Positions 55,644-62,938 of a DNA stretch of 64,000 nucleotides are shown here, piece by piece (the stretch's first letter is position 1; the number at the start of each line of letters is the position of its first letter). This DNA is from Limnobacter sp. 130. GTDB taxonomy: Bacteria > Pseudomonadota > Gammaproteobacteria > Burkholderiales > Burkholderiaceae_B. The stretch is from the NCBI RefSeq assembly GCF_902506325.1, contig NZ_LR732330.1, positions 744,001 to 808,000 on the forward strand. Reading direction: 5' to 3'. Both the position numbers and the translations under genes were made by a program. The notes beneath the pieces are model-generated. The model was not told the DNA's origin and did not search any database. It saw only the letters and a program-made list of their open reading frames with translations.

Positions 55644-56315
55644 TTAGAAAACCTGCTTGATGTCTGCGAAGCTGACTTCGCCGCCATTGCTGGTTAAAAG
55701 TTTGGTGCCTTCCGCGCCGGCATTGCGCACGCCCTGAACCACAGACAGGGTCAGAGGTGTCACGCTGGCGTCCTTGCCTGCTGCTTTTGCTTCAATCTCG
55801 AACTTGTAATTCCCGACTGGCAGGGTGCTTCCATCGTTGCTTTTGCCGTCCCACTCAAACTGGTGCGTGCCTTTGGACTGTGGGCCCAGGTCAATGGTGC
55901 GAACCACATTGGCACCTGCATCCAGCACATTCACACGCAGAATGTCGACGCTTTGATTCAACTCCATGGAGCCCACGGCTTTGCCATCGACCAAGGTCAG
56001 GTCGCTGCCCTCGGTGAGCACCGCGCGGCCCAGCATGCTGGTGGCCTGGATGGTTTGGTTTGCATTCAGCGAAGCGGACACACCTTCCATGGTGGTGTTC
56101 AGTTTGTTGATGCCGGTGACCGTGTTCAATTGCGCCATTTGGCTGGTGACCTGCGCGTTGTCCATCGGGGCCAGTGGGTCCTGGTTTTTCAACTGGGCCA
56201 CCAACAAGGACATGAAACGTTCCTGAATCGCTTCAGGGCTGTTCTCATCGACTCTCTTTTTGGCTGCTGTGGCGCCGCTGTTGTTACCCAGTGCGGAAGT
56301 TACATCAATCGTCAT
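55644..56315 (-). CDS. flgD: flagellar hook capping protein FlgD
   Basis: A 223-residue hook cap. The N-terminal half carries ERFMSLLVAQLKNQDPLAPM and DNAQVTSQMAQLNTVTGINKL, the conserved cap region, and the C-terminal half is the FlgD Ig-like/Tudor part (TIDLGPQSKGTHQFEWDGKS, LPVGNYKFEIEA). It lies between flgC and flgE as usual. Confidence 0.95.
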   Translation of the reverse strand: MTIDVTSALGNNSGATAAKKRVDENSPEAIQERFMSLLVAQLKNQDPLAPMDNAQVTSQMAQLNTVTGINKLNTTMEGVSASLNANQTIQATSMLGRAVLTEGSDLTLVDGKAVGSMELNQSVDILRVNVLDAGANVVRTIDLGPQSKGTHQFEWDGKSNDGSTLPVGNYKFEIEAKAAGKDASVTPLTLSVVQGVRNAGAEGTKLLTSNGGEVSFADIKQVF

Positions 56316-56328
56316 TTTTCATTGCTCC

Positions 56329-56751
56329 TTACTGGTTGCCCATGTTCAAGGTTTTCAACATCAACTGTTTGGCGGTGTTCATGACTTCAGCATTGGTCTG
56401 GTAGCTGCGGGAAGCAGCCAGCATGTCCACCATTTCTTCCACTGCATTCACATTCGGCATGTACACGTAGCCATCCTGATCTGCCATCGGGTGTTTGGGA
56501 TCGAACATCTTCTTCGCTTCGGTTTTGTCCTCAACGATGTCTTTGACCTGTACGTTGTCGGCCAGGGCTGCCTTGCCCGGCGCTGCCTTTTGAAGCACGG
56601 CTTCAAATACAACCTTGCGGGCCTGATAGGCCGTTTCCGGACTGGAAGCTGCCGTGTCTACGTTGGCCAGGTTACTGGCCACCGTGTTCAGGCGTGTGGT
56701 CTGTGCCTGCATGGCACCACCGGCTAACTTGAAAGAATTAAATAGCGACAT
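56329..56751 (-). CDS. flgC: flagellar proximal rod protein FlgC
   Basis: A 140-residue rod protein. The termini AQTTRLNTVASNLANVDTA and VNAVEEMVDMLAASRSYQTN are diagnostic, with the internal PNVNAVEE of FlgC. Follows flgB by 16 bases. Confidence 0.96.
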   Translation of the reverse strand: MSLFNSFKLAGGAMQAQTTRLNTVASNLANVDTAASSPETAYQARKVVFEAVLQKAAPGKAALADNVQVKDIVEDKTEAKKMFDPKHPMADQDGYVYMPNVNAVEEMVDMLAASRSYQTNAEVMNTAKQLMLKTLNMGNQ

Positions 56752-56767
56752 GTTGTTCCCTTAAGCC

Positions 56768-57220
56768 TTATTGGTTGCCCGAGCCCATGGCCTGCTTCAA
56801 GGAAGAAATTCTTCCATTGATGGTGCGCAGGGCGGCTTCGTACTTCACGGTGTTTTCTGCAAATGCAGCGCGCTCGCGGTCAATGTCGACCGAGTTGCCG
56901 TCAATGGCGGCATTGTTGCCACGGCGAAACTGCAACATCTCGGAAGTGGTCATGCCCGCGTTGCCTTTGCCAGTAATGTGGCCCTGGTGGGTCACAGCCA
57001 ATGCGCCAGCGCCATTGCCCAAACCTGGATTCGCCGGTGCACCCATGGAACCCTTGTCGCCAGTGGCTGCCTTCAGCGCGCTTTTAAAGTCGAAATCGAC
57101 TGCTTTGTAATTGGGGGTGTCTACGTTGGAAATGTTGGACGTCAATACCTCTTGCCGACGCGCTCTGAGTTTCAGGGCCTCGGCAGAGAACTGCATTGCA
57201 TCAGTAAGTTTGTCCAACAT
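56768..57220 (-). CDS. flgB: flagellar proximal rod protein FlgB
   Basis: A 150-residue rod protein. ATG at 57220 (MLDKLTDAMQF) follows AAGGA; an in-frame start 15 bases upstream is less likely. The family motif SNISNVDTPNYKAVDFDF and the C-terminal RAAFAENTVKYEAALRTINGR are present. It is the first gene of the flgBCDEFGHIJKL unit. A possible sigma-28-type promoter lies at 57385-57411. Confidence 0.95.
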   Translation of the reverse strand: MLDKLTDAMQFSAEALKLRARRQEVLTSNISNVDTPNYKAVDFDFKSALKAATGDKGSMGAPANPGLGNGAGALAVTHQGHITGKGNAGMTTSEMLQFRRGNNAAIDGNSVDIDRERAAFAENTVKYEAALRTINGRISSLKQAMGSGNQ

Positions 57221-57384
57221 CGTTGAATCCTTCATACACGGACGGATGAATGGATTATTGAATTGATGCTGTCAAATCAAAGTGAAGATAAAGGGGGGAA
57301 AGGGTGCTCTTTTTCTGCTTAGGGTGCAGCAAGCTCCCGCCTAGGATGTTGTCATCGAGGCAGAAATTATTTCTTACAGTGACT

Positions 57385-57411
57385 TTTACGGCAGCAACGC
57401 CCAGAACTTGA
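57385..57411 (-). promoter_or_regulatory. possible sigma-28-type promoter upstream of flgB
   Basis: On the minus strand TCAAGTTC (6/8 to TAAAGTTT), then 11 bases, then GCCGTAAA (6/8 to GCCGATAA). It lies about 165 bases upstream of flgB and touches the flgA start codon. The hook-basal-body operon is usually driven by an earlier class promoter, so this may be auxiliary or chance. Confidence 0.3.
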
Positions 57412-58116
57412 ATGAAATTTCACACTTTTTTTAAAACCACATTTCAAGCACTGCTGGCCCTTGCGCTACTGCAGGCCGGCTTGGCGCAGGCGGACAGCTC
57501 GCGCTGGGTGACAGAGACCCGCTTAAGTGAATTGGTGGACCCCGCATTGCTGCCACCCGGCGCAAGTGTCGATGTGAAGTTTGTGAAAGCCGATGAACGC
57601 ATTGGCAGCCTGCAATGCCCTGCTGCACTGTTTGCCAATTCGGCAGGCAACAAAATGTGGGGACGCACCTATGTGCGCGTGCAATGTGTAGGTTCAGACA
57701 CAGCACCGTTTTTTTTGGGTGTGGATGTGAAAGTGTGGGCACCCGTGCTGGTGGTTAAAGGCACAGTGCAGTCTGGTCAGGTACTTGGCATCAATGATGT
57801 TGAGTTCAGAACCATGGATTTAAGTCAGCTTAGCCATGGCTGGGTCAGTGACCTTGCACATTTAAACAACAAAACTGCTGCGCGACAATTGTGGCCCGGC
57901 ACCTTGCTCAAGTACGACCATTTGCGTGGTCAGGCCTTGGTGAAAAACGGCGACACGGTCAAAGTGATGATGAAAGGCCCGGGCTTTGCCATAGGCGGTA
58001 CTGCCGTGGCCATGGGCGAAGCCGAGCTGGGCGAGGTGGTAAAAATCAAAACCGCGCAGGGCAAAATACTTCACGGTGTGGCGCGTGATGCGCTTTTGGT
58101 CGAGGTTAGTTTGTAA
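57412..58116 (+). CDS. flgA: FlgA, P-ring assembly chaperone
   Basis: A 234-residue periplasmic protein. The signal peptide (hydrophobic ALLALALLQAGLA, cleaved near AQA, residues 26-28) is followed by a SAF-like domain with the C-terminal block GTLLKYDHLRGQALVKNGDT, VKVMMKGPGFAIG and GEVVKIKTAQGKILHGVA. It helps FlgI polymerise into the P-ring. Divergent from flgB by 191 bases and followed by flgM. Confidence 0.94.
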   Translation: MKFHTFFKTTFQALLALALLQAGLAQADSSRWVTETRLSELVDPALLPPGASVDVKFVKADERIGSLQCPAALFANSAGNKMWGRTYVRVQCVGSDTAPFFLGVDVKVWAPVLVVKGTVQSGQVLGINDVEFRTMDLSQLSHGWVSDLAHLNNKTAARQLWPGTLLKYDHLRGQALVKNGDTVKVMMKGPGFAIGGTAVAMGEAELGEVVKIKTAQGKILHGVARDALLVEVSL

Positions 58117-58136
58117 GGGTGATCCTCAAAAAGTAG

Positions 58137-58154
58137 GAATTCTTTCGAGAATTC
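58137..58154 (+). promoter_or_regulatory. UUCG-tetraloop hairpin between flgA and flgM
   Basis: GAATTCT, TTCG, AGAATTC: a perfect 7-bp stem with a very stable tetraloop, 20 bases after the flgA stop and two bases before the sigma-28 -35 element. No T-run follows. It may insulate flgM from flgA read-through. Confidence 0.5.
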
Positions 58155-58156
58155 GT

Positions 58157-58183
58157 TAAAGTTAGGTGGAATCGAGCCGTTAA
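58157..58183 (+). promoter_or_regulatory. sigma-28 (FliA) promoter of flgM
   Basis: TAAAGTTA at 58157-58164 (7/8), an 11-base spacer, and GCCGTTAA at 58176-58183 (7/8). The match to TAAAGTTT-N11-GCCGATAA is close in both elements and spacing. It would give a leader of about 40 nt for flgM-flgN, closing the feedback loop in which FliA drives its own anti-sigma factor. Confidence 0.85.
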
Positions 58184-58230
58184 GAAAACATACGAAACCC
58201 ACTTAGGCTCTGCCCAACGCGGAGGACATC

Positions 58231-58521
58231 ATGAGTATTAATAGAATAAACCCGGGAAGCAACCCGATTGACAAACTGACCAAGCCACAAGGTGGCAGCA
58301 AGTCAGCATCGGTTGGTTCCACTGAAAAAGCCAGTTCGGAAGGCGCGGTAGCAAAGCTGTCCGGGCAATCCAGTGAACTAAGTGCCGCTGGTGCTCCGTT
58401 CAATGCTGAAAAAGTGGCCGAGATCAAAGAGGCCATCAGCAATGGTGAATTTAAGGTCAACGCCGAGGCTGTTGCAGCCAAGGTGATTGAAAGTGCTCGC
58501 GAGTTGCTTGGTCAAAAGTAA
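58231..58521 (+). CDS. flgM: anti-sigma-28 factor FlgM
   Basis: A 96-residue FlgM. A disordered, Ser/Gly-rich N-terminus with NPIDKL is followed by the sigma-binding C-terminal helices (EKVAEIKEAISNGEFKVNAE, then VAAKVIESARELL). It holds FliA inactive until it is exported through the completed hook. A strong GGAGG lies before the ATG, and a sigma-28 promoter lies upstream at 58157-58183. Confidence 0.95.
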   Translation: MSINRINPGSNPIDKLTKPQGGSKSASVGSTEKASSEGAVAKLSGQSSELSAAGAPFNAEKVAEIKEAISNGEFKVNAEAVAAKVIESARELLGQK

Positions 58522-58565
58522 TTTTTGCCCTGGTGCCTCGGAGCTCAAACTGAGGATAGAACATT

Positions 58566-59081
58566 ATGTCGCACGCTGACGCAGCAAAAAACTTGTACCG
58601 AAACCTGGCCTATGAATGTGACATGGCCATGGCGCTGGTTGATATCTTGCTTGAAGAGCAGGCGTGCCTGGTAAAACTGCAAACCACTGAACTGAACAGC
58701 CTGGCCCTTCGCAAAGAAGCCATGATGCTGGAGCTGGAAAAACGTTATTTGGCCAATGTACAAATGGCCAAGGCGGAAGGCTTTCAACCCAATATGGATG
58801 GCATTGCCTTGTGGACCGATGTGCTTGCTGCACACGAACCCCGCCTGTTGGGCACTTACTCCACCCTTCGCACTACGCTGAGCCATGCACAACGTTTGAA
58901 CAACACAAACGGTGAGCTGGTTACAGAACAGTTGGCAGGCTTGCAGGAAAGAATTTCAATTTTGACTGCCGCCGCTGTGGCCGAACAAATGCCAACAGCC
59001 AGCGACACATATGGCCCCAAGGGCGGTATGAGCCAATCAGCCTTAACGGGTGGCGCTATGCCCCGCGCGGTAATTCGTTAA
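58566..59081 (+). CDS. flgN: flagellar export chaperone FlgN
   Basis: A 171-residue helical protein of the FlgN family, which chaperones FlgK and FlgL. The pattern LLEEQACLVKLQTTELNSLA followed by LRKEAMMLELEKR is typical of FlgN. A GAGGA site precedes the ATG. It follows flgM by 44 bases and overlaps the convergent receiver gene by 26 bases at its 3' end. Confidence 0.88.
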   Translation: MSHADAAKNLYRNLAYECDMAMALVDILLEEQACLVKLQTTELNSLALRKEAMMLELEKRYLANVQMAKAEGFQPNMDGIALWTDVLAAHEPRLLGTYSTLRTTLSHAQRLNNTNGELVTEQLAGLQERISILTAAAVAEQMPTASDTYGPKGGMSQSALTGGAMPRAVIR

Positions 59082-59496
59082 TCGTTAGCCAATAAGACAC
59101 CAGTGCAGAAATTCGGGTCAGGTACTGATCAAATTGCACTGGTTTGACTGCAAAGCTGTTCACTCCCAACTCATAAGACCGCTTCACATCGCTGATTTCT
59201 CGCGAGGAAGAAAGCACCACGATTGGCATGGTTTTAAAGACATCGTGAGAGCGCAGGAATTTCAATACTTCCAAACCGTCCAGCTTGGGCAGCTTCAAAT
59301 CCAGCAACACCAGTTTTGGCAAATTCAAGGCAGCGCTGTCTTTGGGATGATCCTCCATCAACTGCTTGAAATATTCGATGGCTCTTTCGCCATCTTCGAG
59401 CAGCACCGTGGTGGAGCTTGATGATGTTTTACGCACCACCCGCAGGGCGAGATCGGCGTCATTGGAATTGTCATCAACCAGTACTACATCAGCCAT
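59056..59496 (-). CDS. single-domain response regulator (Rcp1-like)
   Basis: A 146-residue receiver with no output domain. Acidic pair in LVDDNSNDADL, phospho-acceptor Asp66 in LVLLDLKLPKLDG, Thr/Ser in VVLSSSRE and Lys in FAVKPVQ. The NxxDxxLxxRxL-type opening and the long loop before beta-3 resemble the Rcp1/cyanobacterial-phytochrome-partner group more than CheY. It follows the PAS kinase by 13 bases and is its likely partner. Overlaps the flgN 3' end. Confidence 0.92.
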   Translation of the reverse strand: MADVVLVDDNSNDADLALRVVRKTSSSSTTVLLEDGERAIEYFKQLMEDHPKDSAALNLPKLVLLDLKLPKLDGLEVLKFLRSHDVFKTMPIVVLSSSREISDVKRSYELGVNSFAVKPVQFDQYLTRISALVSYWLTINELPRGA

Positions 59497-59509
59497 GGCA
59501 AAAATCCTT

Positions 59510-61408
59510 CTAGTCGTTCAGGTCGGCTTGTTCAGGCAGTGTGAATGTAAAGCAGGCACCCTGCCCCAACTCACCCCTGGCGCTGATTTCACCACCATGA
59601 CGTTCAATAATTCGTTTCACAATGGCCAGGCCCACTCCGGTGCCATCAAAATCTTTTCTGTGGTGCAAACGCTCAAACACATTGAACAGCTTGTCTGCGT
59701 ATTTCATGTCGAAGCCCGCACCATTGTCCCGGACACTGAAGCTGTAAAAACGCCCCAGTTTCTCGCATTCAACGGTCACTTTGGGCTGTTCTGCCTTGCT
59801 GCTGAACTTCAAGGCGTTGTCGATCAAGTTCATCCACACCTGTTTTAGCAACACCGGGTCGGCGTAGACCACTGGCAGTTCGCACACTTCGACCACATTT
59901 TTGCGTTTGGCGTCGAGTTGATCCAGAATTTGATCGAGCAGTTGATGTTGATCAACCCGCACACGCGCAACATCGGTTCGCAACAAGCGAGAAAAGTCGA
60001 GCAGGCCATCGATCAAACCACCCATTTGGCGCGCATTGTTGCTGATTCGATCAAGCAATCCACGGGCATCTTCGGGCAGGCCTTCTGCGAAGTCTTCTTT
60101 CAAGATGCTGGAGAAACCGTCAATGGCACGCAATGGCGCGCGCAGGTCATGCGACACGGTGTAAGTGAACGCCTCCAGCTCGGAATTGCTGCGGGTAAGC
60201 TCAGCGGTTCGATCGTTGATTCGTTGTTCAAGCGTTCCGTTCAAGCCCTGCAAATCATCTTCAAAGACACGGCGCTCAACACACAGACCCAACAGTCGAA
60301 TGGCGGTGAGCACACGCAACACATCATCATGGCCGGTGTTCTCGACACCTTTCTGGGCCACCATGATCCAGTACTCTGGCTGATTGGGCTCGACTGCTTT
60401 GCGCAAGGCAAACCACACCGAAGTAACTCCCAATTCACTGGCCCAATTGTCCTCGAAATAATGCTCGGGTTTCATTTTGGCGATCCACACCAAGCCGTGT
60501 TGATCGTGACCTTCCAGGGGCTCGCACAACTGTTCCGCATTGTCCCAAAATGCCTGCCCTTTCTCCAGCGGCATACGCAGGTCTGGGTGTGTACCGCGAA
60601 CCCGCCAGTAGTTGTGCTCCGATTTGTCCCGAAAGCCCAGCACCACTTCGGCGTGCACGGTGAGGCAGTTTTTCAGGCCCCGTGCGTATGAAGCCGCCAG
60701 TTCAGGAATGGGTGCAGAAAGCAACACACCTTGCAACAGGGAACGCTGCAAGGAGAGCAATTGTTCATTCAGGCGTTTCTGCGTTCGATCGGAAGATACC
60801 CCCATGTAGCCCATAAAATCGCCTTTGGCGTTGTACAAGGGGCGACCGGTGGATTCGAAAATAATACGCTCTGCATCTTGGGGCCAGTATTCAAAACACA
60901 CCCGGTCAAAGGGTTGGTGGCTGTCAAGCAGTTCTTTGAATGTGTCCCAGTTGTAGCGTGGATCGATGCACTTCAAACCTTCGACATCCCAACGAGCCAG
61001 GCCGTCGAATGGCAGCTTGAAGCCGCTACGAGAGTTGTTGTTTTGGTCCCTGCCCCGATAAATGATTCGCACAATGGTGTGGGAGGAGTTTTGATGCCAA
61101 TACCAGTCACCTGACAATTCCATGAGGCGACGCAACTGGCTTTCAGATTGAACGGAAGACTGGATAATTTCCAGCAAGCCGGACATGAGCTTGTTGCCCA
61201 TGAACCAGGCACCCAGTACACCCAGTGCCAGGGTGAGCAGAATGGTTAACTTCCAGTTGCCGGGATCGGGGGTGGTGGCCGCCATGTAAAAAGCAGCCAG
61301 GGTCAAAGGACCAACGCCAGTGAGGATGACTAAAATCAGGGAGCGATTGACCCTGGTGCGAGACTGCTCGAATGTTCTCGGTTTTCCCTGGGCTTTGGGA
61401 TCTGCCAT
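59510..61408 (-). CDS. membrane PAS histidine kinase in the flhF-fliA unit
   Basis: A 632-residue kinase. Two membrane segments (about 22-45 and 52-72) precede a PAS/PAC domain (about 85-210), a GAF-like region (about 225-375, degenerate), a coiled linker, a HisKA domain with the H-box TYTVSHDLRAPLRAIDG, and an ATPase domain (LIDNALKF, DNGAGFDM, GTGVGLAIVKRI). The SHDLRAPL H-box is of the phytochrome-like class. It starts 7 bases from fliA, so it belongs to the motility operon. The signal is unknown; motility or cell-surface control is inferred from context only. Confidence 0.92.
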   Translation of the reverse strand: MADPKAQGKPRTFEQSRTRVNRSLILVILTGVGPLTLAAFYMAATTPDPGNWKLTILLTLALGVLGAWFMGNKLMSGLLEIIQSSVQSESQLRRLMELSGDWYWHQNSSHTIVRIIYRGRDQNNNSRSGFKLPFDGLARWDVEGLKCIDPRYNWDTFKELLDSHQPFDRVCFEYWPQDAERIIFESTGRPLYNAKGDFMGYMGVSSDRTQKRLNEQLLSLQRSLLQGVLLSAPIPELAASYARGLKNCLTVHAEVVLGFRDKSEHNYWRVRGTHPDLRMPLEKGQAFWDNAEQLCEPLEGHDQHGLVWIAKMKPEHYFEDNWASELGVTSVWFALRKAVEPNQPEYWIMVAQKGVENTGHDDVLRVLTAIRLLGLCVERRVFEDDLQGLNGTLEQRINDRTAELTRSNSELEAFTYTVSHDLRAPLRAIDGFSSILKEDFAEGLPEDARGLLDRISNNARQMGGLIDGLLDFSRLLRTDVARVRVDQHQLLDQILDQLDAKRKNVVEVCELPVVYADPVLLKQVWMNLIDNALKFSSKAEQPKVTVECEKLGRFYSFSVRDNGAGFDMKYADKLFNVFERLHHRKDFDGTGVGLAIVKRIIERHGGEISARGELGQGACFTFTLPEQADLND

Positions 61409-61414
61409 GTGTGC

Positions 61415-62131
61415 TTAGTGTTCGCGAAGCTTGGCTTTGAGGCGACTGACTGCCTGTGTGTGCAATTGGCACACACGGGATTCAGTGACTCCGAGCACAG
61501 CGGCGATTTCACGGAAGTTTAACTCTTGCTCATAATACAGTCCCATGAGCATTTTTTCACGTTCCGGCAGGTCTTCAATGGCTTGAATCAGATTTTCACG
61601 AAAACGTTGATCACCCAGCATTTCAAGCGGGTTGGCTTCTTCATCGCCACCAATTTGTCGGTCAAGGTAACCTTCGCCGTCGCCATCATCTGCGTAGTCG
61701 TCGTAGAACACCAGCGATGCGCCACGCGAATCAAACAGCATGTCCTGGTATTCATCCAGGCTAACGCCCATGACTTCGGCGATCTCTTTCTCATTGGCTG
61801 AACGCCCAAGCTTTTGCTCGGCTTTCAGGGTTGCAGTTTCAATTTTTCGTTGCGCCTGGCGCACGCCCCGGGGCATCCAGTCGGCCGCGCGCAATTCATC
61901 GAGCATGGAGCCACGAATTCGCTGGCTGGCATAGGTTTCAAACTGAGCGCCCTGACCTTCCTCAAAACGCGTAATGGCGTCCATCAGGCCAATCAGACCG
62001 GCCTGAATCAGGTCGTCGATTTGCACAGACGCCGGCAATTTGGCGATGAGGTGATGGGCCAACCTGCGAACCAACGGAATGTACTGGTCCACCTGCTTTG
62101 ATTTGTCTAAAGTGCCCTGGGCTGTGTACAT
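61415..62131 (-). CDS. fliA: flagellar sigma factor FliA (sigma-28)
   Basis: A 238-residue sigma-28. ATG at 62131 gives the usual length; the open frame runs 29 codons further but those residues do not look like FliA. Region 2 has LVRRLAHHLIAKLPASVQID and YASQRIRGSMLDELRAADW, and region 4 has LYYEQELNFREIAAVLGVTE followed by SRVCQLHTQAVSRL. It directs transcription of late flagellar and chemotaxis genes and is inhibited by FlgM. It follows the FlhG-like gene by 25 bases. Confidence 0.96.
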   Translation of the reverse strand: MYTAQGTLDKSKQVDQYIPLVRRLAHHLIAKLPASVQIDDLIQAGLIGLMDAITRFEEGQGAQFETYASQRIRGSMLDELRAADWMPRGVRQAQRKIETATLKAEQKLGRSANEKEIAEVMGVSLDEYQDMLFDSRGASLVFYDDYADDGDGEGYLDRQIGGDEEANPLEMLGDQRFRENLIQAIEDLPEREKMLMGLYYEQELNFREIAAVLGVTESRVCQLHTQAVSRLKAKLREH

Positions 62132-62156
62132 GGAGTCTGTGCTTCCTGTCTTGTTA

Positions 62157-62915
62157 TTACGCCAGTGCGTGTTCGTCGAAAGAGCAAATGGCTCTTGCAA
62201 TTCGGCGACCTGCCGCAATCATCTCCCGACCGACCTGGTTCAAGGCCTTGCCCGAGGGCAAAGCTGGCAAATGCCCCGCGTACTGCAGCGGATTGACCAG
62301 AAAGCTCGAAGTGCTTTCCAGCAAATTTGCAAACACGTGATCGGCTTCATCTGTGCTTCTTACACCCGCAACAATAACACGATGGTGAATATTTTCGTCT
62401 ACCCCTTTGGAAGAACGAATGGCCTGAAAAGCACGCGTAACCGATCTTGCAGTGGGTTGTACGACCCAATACCAGTCGTCTTGCGGGGAAAACGCCTTGG
62501 CCAGTTCAACGGCCTCGTAGGGCAAAGTGGCATAAAAGCGATCGCAGCTCACGGGCATGCGGTGAAGCTTGCCCAGCAAAGCCACGGCTTGGGCCGGTTT
62601 TTTGGTCAGGGCTTCCAGGCCAATTCGGGCCACCACGAGATATTGGGATTGCGCAAGCTCGATGACCTGGTCTTCCAGATTCAGCTTGCCATTGAAAAAT
62701 TCGATCAGATCGGGCCGACCATGGGGTGGCAGCAACTGGGGCAGCCCCGCAACCGAGCCATCAAACAACACCGCGGCACGTTCTTGCCTTGCCTGCTGCT
62801 CCAATACGAATCGGGCCAGGCAGGCCGCATAATCACTGGCCATGTCGCCGAGAATCGGATGAATGGTGGCGGCTTTGCGGCCCAACAGGTGTCGAAGTGT
62901 TTTAGCTTGATCCAT
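62157..62915 (-). CDS. FlhG-like protein without a P-loop
   Basis: A 252-residue protein in the position of flhG, between flhF and fliA. The N-terminus is MDQAKTLRHLLGRKA: the D-Q-A-x-x-L-R motif by which FlhG activates the FlhF GTPase. The following region should be the SGKGGVGKT Walker A of this MinD-like ATPase but reads TIHPILGDMASDYA, with no Lys-Gly-Lys. Later switch motifs are also changed (FDGSVAGLPQLL in place of DADxGLAN). So the ATPase seems lost while the FlhF-activating segment is kept. ATG at 62915 is the probable start; no ribosome site is clear. Confidence 0.8.
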   Translation of the reverse strand: MDQAKTLRHLLGRKAATIHPILGDMASDYAACLARFVLEQQARQERAAVLFDGSVAGLPQLLPPHGRPDLIEFFNGKLNLEDQVIELAQSQYLVVARIGLEALTKKPAQAVALLGKLHRMPVSCDRFYATLPYEAVELAKAFSPQDDWYWVVQPTARSVTRAFQAIRSSKGVDENIHHRVIVAGVRSTDEADHVFANLLESTSSFLVNPLQYAGHLPALPSGKALNQVGREMIAAGRRIARAICSFDEHALA

Positions 62916-62938
62916 GTGTTCTAGTTGACCATGAAACT

